The notes beneath the pieces were generated by a model, which saw only the letters and a list, made by a program, of their open reading frames with translations, ran no database searches and had not been told where the DNA came from. A program made the translations under genes and the position numbers. 64,000 nucleotides of DNA from Alg239-R122 sp041746135 (GTDB lineage Bacteria > Pseudomonadota > Alphaproteobacteria > Sphingomonadales > Sphingomonadaceae): positions 1 through 64,000 of the forward strand of contig JBGTHQ010000021.1 in assembly GCA_041746135.1 (NCBI GenBank), given 5' to 3'. Shown here piece after piece: positions 52,199 to 61,822 of the stretch (positions within the stretch are counted from its first letter, which is position 1; every line of letters starts with the position of its first letter).

Positions 52199-52344
52199 GC
52201 CCAAGGCTTAGCTCAAGCGCGGCCCGTGCGAAAGCCGATTGTTGGGCCGAAATTCAGTGTTCTTTAACCGCGCCATGCGATTTACGCCAGCAATGCCGGA
52301 AGATGAGCCTATCCGGAGCAATGATCGCCAGGGACGAGAGAAAT

Positions 52345-53460
52345 ATGACATCGTACCGCAGAGCCACAAACATGGCGAATATCATTCTCGCGGTGTGTAC
52401 AAGTTTCCTGTTTATCATCACGGCCGCCAGTGCGATCGAGTCCAGTTACTGGTGGGTGCGCATCTGGGATTTTCCCCGCTTGCTGATTACCTTTGTGTCG
52501 CTGGTCGCGTTCGCCGGAACTGTGCTGCTGGCTTCGGGTTCGCTGCGGTGGATGTGCACGGCTGCTTTGCTGGGCGTCATTGGCTGGCAATGCTACCGGA
52601 TCTATCCGTACACGCCGCTCGGGGCGCATGAAGTCGAGTTCGCGAAAGCGGGCGCTGCCGGGGACGAAAATCAGTGTTTCAAGGCTCTCAGCTTCAACGT
52701 GCTGCAAGACAACCGCAATTTCCAGCCGACCATCGATATGATCGCGCGCGAGGATCCCGATCTGTTGCTACTGCTGGAAACCGACCGGCAATGGATCGAC
52801 GCGGTGGCGCCGGTCACGCAAAAATATCCGCACAAGTTCGAAGTACCGCTGGATAATCTTTACGGCCTTGCATTCTATTCCCGGCTGCCGGTGCGCCGCC
52901 ACGAAGTACGTTATATTGCCGAAAAGGGTACGCCATCGATTTTCGTCTGGCTGGAAACCCCGGCAGGCGAGACATTCCACTTTATCGGCCTTCATCCCCG
53001 TCCCCCGCAACCGGGACATAATACCCAGAATCGTGACGGGGAAATTGCCGTTGCCGCGCACATGGCTTCGGAAGAAAACGTGCCGGTGCTGGCCATGGGC
53101 GATTTCAATGACGTCGCCTGGTCGAAAACGTCGCAGACGTTCAAGCGCATCGGCGGGTATGTCGATCCGCGGGTGGGCCGCGGCTTTTACTCGACTTTCC
53201 CGGCTTATTGGCCGGTCTTCCGCTGGCCGCTTGACCATCTGTTCATTACTCCGGATATCGCCGTGCGTGCCGTATCGGTTCTGGAAAATACCGGATCGGA
53301 TCATCTTCCGGTTACGGCGTCGCTTTGCATCAAACCCGGTCTCGGCAAACGGTTAAACGACGATCCCGAAAATCCCGATGCGGACGATTACGAGGATGCT
53401 ACCGACATGATCGAGAAAATGGTCGAGGAAGGTGAAAGCAGAAACCCCGATCAGGGATAG
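52345..53460 (+). CDS. Membrane-anchored endonuclease/exonuclease/phosphatase family protein
   Basis: A protein of about 371 residues. Two or three N-terminal membrane helices (about 10-85) are followed by the EEP fold: ALSFNVLQDNRN, DLLLLLETDRQW, GLHPRPPQPGHN, MGDFNDVAWSKTS and LDHLFITPD...GSDHLPV. Metal-site Asn, Glu, Asp and His residues are all present. Related proteins act as phosphatases or nucleases outside the cell membrane; the substrate is unknown. The acidic C-terminal tail (DDPENPDADDYEDATD) looks disordered. Starts at 52303 and 52321 are possible. Confidence 0.86.
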   Translation: MTSYRRATNMANIILAVCTSFLFIITAASAIESSYWWVRIWDFPRLLITFVSLVAFAGTVLLASGSLRWMCTAALLGVIGWQCYRIYPYTPLGAHEVEFAKAGAAGDENQCFKALSFNVLQDNRNFQPTIDMIAREDPDLLLLLETDRQWIDAVAPVTQKYPHKFEVPLDNLYGLAFYSRLPVRRHEVRYIAEKGTPSIFVWLETPAGETFHFIGLHPRPPQPGHNTQNRDGEIAVAAHMASEENVPVLAMGDFNDVAWSKTSQTFKRIGGYVDPRVGRGFYSTFPAYWPVFRWPLDHLFITPDIAVRAVSVLENTGSDHLPVTASLCIKPGLGKRLNDDPENPDADDYEDATDMIEKMVEEGESRNPDQG

Positions 53461-53525
53461 GATAATATTTTGCAGTGCAGCATTTTGAGGTAGCGAAATT
53501 CGAAACCCCACCCCATATCGGCACG

Positions 53526-54782
53526 ATGCAGGATATCAATACTCCCACAAAAGAGGCCGACAAGCCCGTATTCGCACTCGGTTTCGTCGAATTTGTCGCA
53601 ATGGTTGCGGCAATCATGTCGCTCACCGCGCTCGCGATCGATGCTATGCTGCCCGCATTGGGTATGATTTCCGACAGCTACGCGCTGTCTGACCCGAACG
53701 ACCGGCAATGGGTAGTGGTCACGTTCATTCTGGGCTTCGGGATCGGTTCGCTGTTCTATGGCCCGCTATGCGACCGGTTCGGGCGCAAAAAAGTGCTGAT
53801 ACCGGCACTGGGCTTTTACGTGCTGTTCGCGGGTTTTGCGGCATTGTCGCCCAGTTTTGAGATACTTGTCATTCTGCGTTTTCTGGCGGGGTTCGCCGCC
53901 GGCGCTTTACGAATCGTCGCGACATCGGTGGTGCGCGACCGGTTCGTCGGCGACCAGATGGCCCGGATCATGTCGTTCGCGTTCATCATTTTCGCGCTCA
54001 CGCCGATGCTGGCGCCCACACTGGGCGCAGGCATTCTGCTATTTGCCGACTGGCACTGGATCTTCGTCGCTTTGGCGCTGTTGGGCAGTGCGGTTTTGGT
54101 GTGGACCTGGATGCGGCTGCCCGAAACGCTTTTGCCGGAACGCGTCATACCGCTGCGTACCGATACAATATTGGCAACTTGGAAGACGATCATTTTCCAC
54201 CGCCGCGCCAGCGGTTACATGCTCGCCGCCGGGTTTATCATGGGACCGCTGTTCGGCTTCGTCGCCTCGGCGCAACAGATTTTCGACCGCACTTTCGGGA
54301 TTGCCGCATGGTTTCCACTGATCTTCGCCATCATCTCAGCCAATCTGGCGCTCAGCGGTTTCCTCAATGCCCGCATCGTGATGAAATTCGGGGCCAGGCG
54401 CATCGCCCACAGCGCAATATTGATGACGATCTCGCTTTCGGCATTGCAGCTATTGCTCTCTTACGACCATGGCGCCTCGCTCATACCTTATGTGACGATT
54501 CTCGCTGTCTGCCTGGGCATGACCGGGTTCGTCAACAGCAACTGCTCGTCGATCGCGATGGAACCGTTTGGCGCGATGGCGGGAGCGGCCTCGTCGTTTC
54601 AGGGTTTTTCGACCACCATTATTTCCGCCGGACTGGGCGCGTTTATCGGCCAGTATTTCGACGGCACGACCATCCCGCTCACGACCGGCTTCCTGCTGTG
54701 CAACATGATCGCGCTCGCGATATTGTTCTGGGCGGAAAAAGGGAAACTGTTCCAGCGCAAGGTTTTGCTGCCTGCGGAGTGA
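53526..54782 (+). CDS. Bcr/CflA-type multidrug efflux MFS transporter
   Basis: A 418-residue major facilitator with about twelve membrane segments. The first loops show LAIDAMLPALGMI and GPLCDRFGRKKVLIPALGFYV (motif A), and RIVATSVVRDRFVGDQMARIMS (motif C region), which fit drug/H+ antiporters of the Bcr/CflA group. ATG 53526 is preferred; an in-frame GTG at 53475 would add 17 residues. Its stop is directly next to the convergent glpQ stop. The substrate is inferred only from family. Confidence 0.88.
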   Translation: MQDINTPTKEADKPVFALGFVEFVAMVAAIMSLTALAIDAMLPALGMISDSYALSDPNDRQWVVVTFILGFGIGSLFYGPLCDRFGRKKVLIPALGFYVLFAGFAALSPSFEILVILRFLAGFAAGALRIVATSVVRDRFVGDQMARIMSFAFIIFALTPMLAPTLGAGILLFADWHWIFVALALLGSAVLVWTWMRLPETLLPERVIPLRTDTILATWKTIIFHRRASGYMLAAGFIMGPLFGFVASAQQIFDRTFGIAAWFPLIFAIISANLALSGFLNARIVMKFGARRIAHSAILMTISLSALQLLLSYDHGASLIPYVTILAVCLGMTGFVNSNCSSIAMEPFGAMAGAASSFQGFSTTIISAGLGAFIGQYFDGTTIPLTTGFLLCNMIALAILFWAEKGKLFQRKVLLPAE

Positions 54783-55874
54783 TCAGCCGCCGCACGCGGC
54801 ATCGCGCGCTTTTACGGCCTCGCCCGGATTGTCGCTGAACAGGCCATCGACCCCCAGTTCGATAAACTGTTGTATCTGCGTCCCCATATCTCCGGCACGC
54901 TGCGGATCGTAACCGTTACGCAATTCGAACGGCAGGAATATGTTCTCCCGCCGGAATGTCCAGGGATGGACCTGTAATCCGGCGGCATGCGCATCGGCGA
55001 CAAGGCGGGTGGGTTCGAGCGAGCGTCCTTGCGCGTCACGCGGCACGATCAGGTCGGTGCCTGGGCCGATACCGTCGACATAGTGCGCAATTTTTGTCAG
55101 CCATTCGGATGTGACCAGATCGTTTGCCGATACCGTGTCTTTCCTATCATAGGGCGGAACCGATGGATGGATGAGCTGGACGAGGCGCAGTTCCGTCATT
55201 TGGTTCAGCCTTTGCAAATTGCCCATTTCAAAGCTCTGGATAAAGACGGGTTCGCCCGCATCGCGGTAGCCCGCGCCATGTAACGCATCGACCAACTTGT
55301 GTTCGAGCGGCAGGCCGATACCCGCAAAATAGGACGGATGCTTGGTTTCGGGATAGAGGCCGATGCGCCGCCCGGTGTCCATTTCGCGTGCCCGCACGAG
55401 CTGGACAATCTCGTCAAAGGTCGGGATCGGGTAAAGCCCGTCGAACGCCATATTGGCAGGCCGCAGCAACGGCAGACGTTCTTTGGCGCGCAAGGTGCGC
55501 AGTTCGGCCAGTGTGAAATCCTCGGTAAACCAGCCGGTTGTTTCCTGATCGTCTATTGTCTTGGTCGCTTTGCGGTCTGCAAATTCGGGATGGTCCGCCA
55601 CATCGGTGGTTTCCGATATCTCGTTTTCGTGCCGCGCCACCAGCACGCCGTCTTTGGTGCTCACCAGGTCGGGTTCGATATAATCCGCGCCTTGGTCAAT
55701 CGCGAGATCATAGGAAGCCAGTGTATGTTCGGGCCGCTCCCCGCTTGCACCCCGGTGCGCGATGACGATGACTGTGCGATCGCACGAATTTGGAGCTGCG
55801 GCGCCTGCGGAAGATTCGAAATCGATCATAACAGCCCCTAAAAGAGCAAGCGTGAACATAAAGCGGCGCATCAT
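54783..55874 (-). CDS. glpQ: Glycerophosphodiester phosphodiesterase (GlpQ)
   Basis: A 363-residue periplasmic phosphodiesterase that releases glycerol 3-phosphate from deacylated phospholipids. A signal peptide (MMRRFMFTLALLGAVMIDFESSAGA) precedes the TIM barrel. Catalytic residues are seen in IAHRGASGERPEHT and IEPDLVSTKDGVLVARHENE. Length and the long segment around WFTEDFTLAELRTLRA match GlpQ rather than UgpQ. No glpT is adjacent. The stop abuts that of the Bcr-type pump. Confidence 0.93.
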   Translation of the reverse strand: MMRRFMFTLALLGAVMIDFESSAGAAAPNSCDRTVIVIAHRGASGERPEHTLASYDLAIDQGADYIEPDLVSTKDGVLVARHENEISETTDVADHPEFADRKATKTIDDQETTGWFTEDFTLAELRTLRAKERLPLLRPANMAFDGLYPIPTFDEIVQLVRAREMDTGRRIGLYPETKHPSYFAGIGLPLEHKLVDALHGAGYRDAGEPVFIQSFEMGNLQRLNQMTELRLVQLIHPSVPPYDRKDTVSANDLVTSEWLTKIAHYVDGIGPGTDLIVPRDAQGRSLEPTRLVADAHAAGLQVHPWTFRRENIFLPFELRNGYDPQRAGDMGTQIQQFIELGVDGLFSDNPGEAVKARDAACGG

Positions 55875-55962
55875 ATGTCCATCCTAAACATGGATTGTTA
55901 CCCGTTCATGTCAGTGCGCGATTAGCAATGGCCACGCTTTTTGCCGCATGGTCACCTCGGCA

Positions 55963-57414
55963 CTAGCTTAAAAATATGCCGACAATCAGGATCGCCGCTA
56001 CAGCTGTAGGACATAACCACGCGATCAGGAAGCGCCAGATCAAGTGCATCGCGCCATCGAGCCCGTTTTCGCTATCGGTCAGCCGCCGGTCGGCGAACCA
56101 GCCGATGAACACAGCAGTCAGCAGACCCGATAGGGGCAACAATATCTTGCCGGAAATCCCGTCGATCACCCCGAAATAATTTTGTCCGGCGAGCATGCCG
56201 AAATCGAGAGGGAATACGGTTTCCAGCACATTGAACGACAACGCGCTCGGTATGCCGATGGCGAATGCCAGCACGGCAACGATAACCGCCGCTTTGCTGC
56301 GCGCCATACCGAATTTGTGGATGACCCAGCTGGTCGGCGCTTCCAGCAAAGCGACCGAACTGGTCAGTGCAGCGAAAAACACCATGATAAAGAACAAAAG
56401 TCCGATAAACGAACCGGCTGGCATAGCTTGAAATGATGCAGGTAATGTCTGGAACATCAACGTGGGACCGCCCGGTGGCGGGCTTGTGCCTGCTAGCACA
56501 GCTACGGATTCCGCCGGTGCCATGGCCGTGAACACGATCGGAAAGATAGCCAGCCCGGCAATAATGGCCACGGCGGTGTCGGCAAATGCAATCGTGGTGG
56601 ACGTTTTGGCAAGATTGACCGTCTTGTCGGCATAGGCGCCATAAGTGATCATCAGCGCGGAGCCCAGCGAAAGCGAGAAAAATGCCTGACCCAATGCGGA
56701 AAGCATGACATCGCCCTTTAACAGGCGGGCGGGTTCGAAATCGAACATGAAAGACAGAGCAGCGCCAAAGTCGGCGGTCAGCGCGCCATAGATGGTGATG
56801 CCCAGAAAAAGCGCAAAGAATATCGGCATCAACCAGACCGCGACCTTTTCAATCCCGCCGGTTATGCCCCGCGACACAGCAAGCAAAGTAACAAGCATGA
56901 ACCCGGCATGTAGGGAGAGCATAAGCGGGTTATTCGCGAACAGCGACGGGAGCAAGGCGGTAATCTCTTCGGCCGTCTGTCCCGCGAACGCGCCTGCTAC
57001 GGGATCGGATAGAGAGCCGAAAAAATCGATCGCAAACACGCCGACATAATAGAGCACCCAGCCGGCAATCACGCTGTAAAAGCTCAAAATCATGAACGAT
57101 CCGAGCATACCGATTGTCGCGAGCAGCGACCAATGTTCCGATGCGCCGGATTGACGCGCCACGATTTTGGCGCTTTCCACCGCCGACGAGCGGCCATGGC
57201 GTCCGATCAGAGTCTCCGACAGCAAAATCGGCAATCCGATAAGCACGACGCACAAGATGTAGAATATGACAAAAGCGCCGCCGCCATTCGCTCCGGCCTC
57301 GGCCGGAAAGCGCCACAAATTGCCAAGGCCAACTGCCGAACCGATGGCTGCCAGAACGAAAGCCGTCCTTGAAGACCAGCCTTCCGTTTTCCCCGTATCC
57401 GTTGCTGCGACCAT
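55963..57414 (-). CDS. Sodium-dependent neurotransmitter-symporter-family transporter
   Basis: A 483-residue LeuT-fold transporter. TM1 shows GWSSRTAFVLAAIGSAVGLGNLWRFP, the Na+-binding NSS signature, and AGANGGGAFVIFY follows. About eleven to twelve membrane segments continue to the end (ILIVGIFLS). It likely imports an amino acid with Na+. The true start is ATG 57414; the frame is open to 57597 without transporter sequence. The neighbouring permease gene lies upstream on the same strand. Confidence 0.91.
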   Translation of the reverse strand: MVAATDTGKTEGWSSRTAFVLAAIGSAVGLGNLWRFPAEAGANGGGAFVIFYILCVVLIGLPILLSETLIGRHGRSSAVESAKIVARQSGASEHWSLLATIGMLGSFMILSFYSVIAGWVLYYVGVFAIDFFGSLSDPVAGAFAGQTAEEITALLPSLFANNPLMLSLHAGFMLVTLLAVSRGITGGIEKVAVWLMPIFFALFLGITIYGALTADFGAALSFMFDFEPARLLKGDVMLSALGQAFFSLSLGSALMITYGAYADKTVNLAKTSTTIAFADTAVAIIAGLAIFPIVFTAMAPAESVAVLAGTSPPPGGPTLMFQTLPASFQAMPAGSFIGLLFFIMVFFAALTSSVALLEAPTSWVIHKFGMARSKAAVIVAVLAFAIGIPSALSFNVLETVFPLDFGMLAGQNYFGVIDGISGKILLPLSGLLTAVFIGWFADRRLTDSENGLDGAMHLIWRFLIAWLCPTAVAAILIVGIFLS

Positions 57415-57478
57415 GCGCGAATCTCCCCTGTCTGCATTTTGAGAAGAGTCGTAGCGGCTAATGCCGCATCTTGCCAGA

Positions 57479-58930
57479 CTATGGTTGCGCGTCGGCGTCA
57501 GCGACGCGTTGCAAAGCAATGTTGCGCGGATGAAGCGTGCTGCGCCGGTACCCGTAAAGTGCATAGATCGCCATCCCGAATGCGCTCCAAAGCGCAAAGC
57601 GTATCCAGGTATCGAGCGGCAGGAAATACATCAGTGCGCCGCATGAGACGATCGCCAGCGGACAGACCAGCCAATAGGCGGCAACGCGGAATGCGCGCGG
57701 ACGGTCGGGATCGGTGCGGCGCAATATCATCACCCCGATAGCGACGGCGATAAAGGCAAACAAAGTTCCAATGTTCGAAAGCTCGGCAATCTTGTCGAGC
57801 GGATAGAAGCCCGCCACCAGCGCGACGAACACGCCGGTAATGATGGTGATGACATAGGGCGTGCCATATTTGGGATGCAGCTTGCTGACGAAATCGGGCA
57901 GCAGGCGGTCTCGCGACATTACGAAAAATATCCGCGTCTGGCCATAAACCAGCACCAGCAATACCGTGGTGATTCCGGCAACGGCGCCGAGCGCCAGCAA
58001 AGTCGCCGCCCAGCCGAAGCCGATTTCGCGCAGAATGAGCGCCAGTGGCTCTTTTGACGCTGCAATTTCGGTGAAGGGCACCGCGCCGGTCGCCACGAGC
58101 GATACGGCGATATACAAAACTGTGCACACGATCAGCGAAGCGATCAATCCGATTGGCACGTCGCGGTTGGGGTTGACGGCTTCCTCCGACGCGGTCGAAA
58201 CCGCATCGAACCCGATATAGGCAAAAAACACGACCGCGGCGGCGGCAAATACGCCCCGCGTTTCCCCCTCGCCTACGCGTTCGAACCATCCGAACGGCAG
58301 GAACGGGTCCCAGTTGCCGGTGTCGACCTTACCCACCGCGAGCACCAGAAACATCAGCACCACGCTGATCTTGATCGCCACCAGTATCCGGTTGAGCTGC
58401 GCGCTTTCCTTGGTGCCGATCACAAGCAGCCCGGTGATGAACAGCGAAATCAGCACGGCGGGCAGATCTAAGATGCCGCCGTTTTGCGGCACCGTATGCA
58501 ATGCATCGGGTATCTGCAAACCCGCTTGTTCTATAATCCCCACCATATATCCTGACCAGCCGGCCGCCACGGCACCGGCGCTGACCGCATATTCGAGCAC
58601 GAGGTTCCAGCCGATCAGCCACGCCATTGCTTCGCCCATAGACGCATAGCTGTAGGTGTACGCGGAGCCCGATACCGGCACCATTGACGCCAGTTCAGCA
58701 TAAGCCAGCGCAGCGAATACACAAGCAAAGCCGGCTGCGACGAATGCCAGGCTAAGTCCCGGTCCCGCCTTGGCTGCGCCGACGCCGGTCAGTACAAATA
58801 TGCCCGTACCGATAATAGCGCCAATCCCCAGCAAGGTGAGGTCGAGTGCGCTCAATGAGCGGTGCAGGGCATTTTTTTCGGCATGGGAAATAAGCGATTC
58901 AACCGGGCGGACACGCCAGAAGTTCGACAT
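57479..58930 (-). CDS. Amino-acid permease, APC superfamily (CAT-like)
   Basis: A 483-residue transporter with about twelve to fourteen membrane segments. The N-terminus ALDLTLLGIGAIIGTGIFVLTGVGAAKAGPGLSLAF carries the APC GIGAIIGTGIF motif. FFAYIGFDAVSTASEEAVNPNRDVPIG identifies the cationic amino-acid transporter-like group. It is followed after 64 bases by the NSS transporter, so two amino-acid uptake systems sit side by side. The substrate is not read from sequence. Confidence 0.92.
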   Translation of the reverse strand: MSNFWRVRPVESLISHAEKNALHRSLSALDLTLLGIGAIIGTGIFVLTGVGAAKAGPGLSLAFVAAGFACVFAALAYAELASMVPVSGSAYTYSYASMGEAMAWLIGWNLVLEYAVSAGAVAAGWSGYMVGIIEQAGLQIPDALHTVPQNGGILDLPAVLISLFITGLLVIGTKESAQLNRILVAIKISVVLMFLVLAVGKVDTGNWDPFLPFGWFERVGEGETRGVFAAAAVVFFAYIGFDAVSTASEEAVNPNRDVPIGLIASLIVCTVLYIAVSLVATGAVPFTEIAASKEPLALILREIGFGWAATLLALGAVAGITTVLLVLVYGQTRIFFVMSRDRLLPDFVSKLHPKYGTPYVITIITGVFVALVAGFYPLDKIAELSNIGTLFAFIAVAIGVMILRRTDPDRPRAFRVAAYWLVCPLAIVSCGALMYFLPLDTWIRFALWSAFGMAIYALYGYRRSTLHPRNIALQRVADADAQP

Positions 58931-59048
58931 CGATCATGACTTTCGAGAAACGGGCAACAGGACCGCCGCCAGCTATGGTAAAGCTACAAAATCGCTCATC
59001 CGCCTGTTTGATGGTTTCGTCAATATGGATAATGACAGACCATAAATA

Positions 59049-59336
59049 TTATCCGTCGCTGACCTCCACGCCCTTCCAGAAAGCAAGGTGATCCTTGATC
59101 TCCGCCGCGCGTTCGCTGGGCGAGGGATAATACCAGGCCGCATCCTTGTTGGTTTCTCCATCCACCTCGATCGAATAATAGGAGGCATTGCCCTTCCACG
59201 GGCAATGGCTGGTCGTATCGCTTTCTTTCAGATATTCGGAATTTACGGCGGCACGCGGGAAATAGTGATTTCCCTCGACGATGACGGTATCGTCGCTGCG
59301 GGCTATTTCGGCCCCGTTCCATTTTGCTGTCGGCAT
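59049..59336 (-). CDS. DUF427 domain protein
   Basis: A 95-residue protein of the DUF427 beta-tent fold. The core shows AKWNGAEIARSDDTVIVEGNHYFP, SHCPWKGNASYYSIEVDG and AAWYYPSPSERAAEIKDHLAFWKG. The function is unknown. ATG 59336 has GGAG nine bases upstream; a GTG at 59351 is less likely. It is divergent from the Tet-like pump gene. Confidence 0.87.
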   Translation of the reverse strand: MPTAKWNGAEIARSDDTVIVEGNHYFPRAAVNSEYLKESDTTSHCPWKGNASYYSIEVDGETNKDAAWYYPSPSERAAEIKDHLAFWKGVEVSDG

Positions 59337-59419
59337 TGCTATTTTCTCCACATTTCATTCACCTATGCAGGCATAGGCCTATATTCGCTATCAACTCCAC
59401 ATGTCCGGATAAGTTCACA

Positions 59420-60697
59420 ATGACTGCACCGCCCTCCACTGGCAACACCCGCACGTTGTGGTTCGTCGCGCTGGTCGTATTTATCGACATGACCGGTTTC
59501 GGGCTGATCGTACCGGTGCTGCCCTCGCTGATCACCGGCATGGGCGCCTATTCAATCGCGCAGGCGGCGACGATCGGCGGCTGGCTGCTGTTTATTTTTG
59601 CGCTCATGCAATTTTTCTTTGCACCGGTGATCGGCGGACTAAGCGATCGTTTCGGGCGGCGACCGGTATTGCTGTTCAGCGTCGGCGCGCTGGCCGTCGA
59701 TTATGCGCTGATGGCGGTCGCACCGACGCTGGCGTGGCTGTTTCTGGGCCGAGCGATATCGGGTATCATGGGCGGCACATGGGCGGCGGCCAACAGCTGC
59801 GTCGCCGATATGAGTAGCCGCGAAAATCGCGGCCGCAATTTCGGCATTATGGGCGCGGCGGGCGGATCGGGCTTTGTCATCGGCCCCGGGCTGGGCGGAT
59901 TTCTGGGCGAATATGGCGATCGCATGCCCTTTATTGCGGCCTGCATATTGTGCCTCATCACCACTCTATTCGGCTATTTCTATCTGCGCGAGACTTTACC
60001 CGCATCCAAACGCCGTGCCTTTTCCATACTGCGGGCCAACCCGCTCGGCAATCTTATTATCATGTCACGCCACAAGCTGGTGATCGGGCTGATATCGGTC
60101 ATCTTCCTGCTGCAACTCGCGGCGCAAACCGAGATTTCGGTCTGGGCCTATTATGGCACGCTCAAATTCGATTGGGGGCCGCGCGAAATCGGGCTCAGCA
60201 TCACATTCTGGGGATTGCTGTTCGCGATCGTCCAAGGGAGCCTGGTCGGTCCGGTGCAGAAACGGCTGGGCGAAACACGCACAGTGTTTGTCAGCCTGCT
60301 GTTCGGTATTCCCGCCTATCTGTTGTTCGCCTTTGCCGCCAACCAGTGGTGGATGGCGGCGGGCATTGTCGTTGGCGCTGCCACTGCCCTTGCTTTCCCG
60401 GTCATGCAATCGATGATGAGCAGCCAGATCGACGATGATGCGCAGGGCGAATTGCAGGGGGCGATCGCCAGCGCGGTCAGCCTCACTTCGATCATCGGCC
60501 CGGTAATGATGGCTATGACGTTCGCACATTTTGCGGACGATAAAGGGTTTTATTTCCCCGGCGCACCGTTCCTGCTCAGCATGGCAGTACTGGTCATCGG
60601 CATCGCTGTGTACCAGTTAACTGTCAGGCGGCATTACCATCCTGAAACTGGCGAAGCTCGAAACGAAGTCGCCGCACCGATACCGCCGGTACCGTAA
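59420..60697 (+). CDS. TCR/Tet-type MFS efflux transporter
   Basis: A 425-residue major facilitator with twelve membrane segments. The start LWFVALVVFIDMTGFGLIVPVLPSLI and GGLSDRFGRRPVLLFS resemble TetA-type drug antiporters, and GSGFVIGPGLGGFLGEYG is the motif C of exporters. Chromosomal relatives in sphingomonads are not proven tetracycline pumps, so the substrate is open. ATG 59420 is chosen over a frame open to 59324. It is convergent with the ArsC-like gene. Confidence 0.88.
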   Translation: MTAPPSTGNTRTLWFVALVVFIDMTGFGLIVPVLPSLITGMGAYSIAQAATIGGWLLFIFALMQFFFAPVIGGLSDRFGRRPVLLFSVGALAVDYALMAVAPTLAWLFLGRAISGIMGGTWAAANSCVADMSSRENRGRNFGIMGAAGGSGFVIGPGLGGFLGEYGDRMPFIAACILCLITTLFGYFYLRETLPASKRRAFSILRANPLGNLIIMSRHKLVIGLISVIFLLQLAAQTEISVWAYYGTLKFDWGPREIGLSITFWGLLFAIVQGSLVGPVQKRLGETRTVFVSLLFGIPAYLLFAFAANQWWMAAGIVVGAATALAFPVMQSMMSSQIDDDAQGELQGAIASAVSLTSIIGPVMMAMTFAHFADDKGFYFPGAPFLLSMAVLVIGIAVYQLTVRRHYHPETGEARNEVAAPIPPVP

Positions 60698-60725
60698 GCG
60701 GGAGTGTTGGCCAGAAACCGGCGTT

Positions 60726-61073
60726 TTAAAGCAGCACTTTTTCGTAGTCGGTGCTCTTGTACCCGATCATCACGCCGCCGTCATATTCCAGTATCGGGCG
60801 TTTGATCACCGACGGGTTTTCCACCATGATCTGCAATGCGCTGTTCTCGTTCACATTGTCGCGCACGATTTCGGGCAGTTTGCGGAATGTGGTGCCGCGG
60901 CGGTTGAGCAAAGGCTCCCAGCCATTGAGTTCCAGCGCCCAGTTTTCCAGCATGTCTTTCGTAACGCCCGATTTCTTGTAATCGTGAAAGACATAGGAGA
61001 CGCCGCGTTGCTCCATCCATTTGCGCGCCTTCTGCACAGTGTCACAGTTCGCAATTCCGTATAATGTCGGCAT
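60726..61073 (-). CDS. ArsC-family (YffB-type) thioredoxin-fold protein
   Basis: A 115-residue ArsC-like protein. It starts with TLYGIANCDTVQKARKW, with C10 as the single catalytic-type Cys, and contains YDYKKSG-like and VIKRPILEYDGGVMIGY segments. The YffB/Spx-like branch is separate from true arsenate reductases, and no ars genes are nearby. It may handle glutathione or regulate by disulfides. ATG 61073 is the conserved start. Confidence 0.88.
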   Translation of the reverse strand: MPTLYGIANCDTVQKARKWMEQRGVSYVFHDYKKSGVTKDMLENWALELNGWEPLLNRRGTTFRKLPEIVRDNVNENSALQIMVENPSVIKRPILEYDGGVMIGYKSTDYEKVLL

Positions 61074-61165
61074 GGTTCGTCTCTTTTCATGGGAATGGTG
61101 CGCGCGTCTGTTGCGCGAAATTTCACTGCAAATAGGGACGAATACCGCGATGCGCAAGCGCCCGG

Positions 61166-61822
61166 TTATGCCATCGCCACATTCTCCTGATAATAGAGGC
61201 AAATGTCGCTGACTGGGCAGATTGCACATTTCGGTCGGCGCGCGGTGCAGATCGCCTTGCCGAACTGAATCAGCCAGAAATGCCCGTCGCGTAGCGCCCA
61301 TGTGGGCGAGCGGTCCTCCAACTGCTGCGCGGTCTTGTCCGCTGTTTTAGCGCCTGTCAGCCCGATCCGGTTGCAGACGCGGTGCACATGGGTATCGACC
61401 GCGATCACATCGGCGCCGAACGTAAAGCTCATCACGATATCCGCACACTTGCGGCCGATGCCGGGCAGCGACAGCAACCCCGCGCGGCTATCCGGCACCA
61501 CGCCGTGATGCTCGGCCAGCAGCGCTTCGCAGAACTTGTGAATATTGCGCGTTTTCATATTGTACAATCCGCACGGCTTGATCGCGGCGGCAATATCGCG
61601 GTCGTCGAGCTCCAGCATTGCCTCGGGCGTGGTCGCCAGCGCGAACAACTGTCCCGCCGCCTTGGCCGTATTGCGATCCAGCGATTGCGCCGACAGCATG
61701 CATGATATGCACGAACGGAACGCGTCGGGCTGGCCCTTGGGGCCCTTCGCATCCGCCGTGCGGCCGGGCATGGCTTTAGACAGGCGGCGATAGACGGTTT
61801 CGACCTCGGCTTGCGATATCAT
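61166..61822 (-). CDS. nth: Endonuclease III
   Basis: A 218-residue base-excision glycosylase/AP lyase. The helix-hairpin-helix LLSLPGIGRKCADIV holds the lyase Lys, and VDTHVHRVCNRIGL holds the catalytic Asp. The C-terminal 4Fe-4S cluster motif C-x6-C-x2-C-x5-C is met by CTARRPKCAICPVSDIC. ATG 61822 overlaps the stop of the upstream paralogue by four bases, so both are made together. Confidence 0.93.
   Translation of the reverse strand: MISQAEVETVYRRLSKAMPGRTADAKGPKGQPDAFRSCISCMLSAQSLDRNTAKAAGQLFALATTPEAMLELDDRDIAAAIKPCGLYNMKTRNIHKFCEALLAEHHGVVPDSRAGLLSLPGIGRKCADIVMSFTFGADVIAVDTHVHRVCNRIGLTGAKTADKTAQQLEDRSPTWALRDGHFWLIQFGKAICTARRPKCAICPVSDICLYYQENVAMA

Noticed and set aside
60726..61073. Arsenate reductase
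   Set aside because: The sequence is of the YffB-type branch with one catalytic Cys and no ars genes nearby, so arsenic resistance is not claimed.
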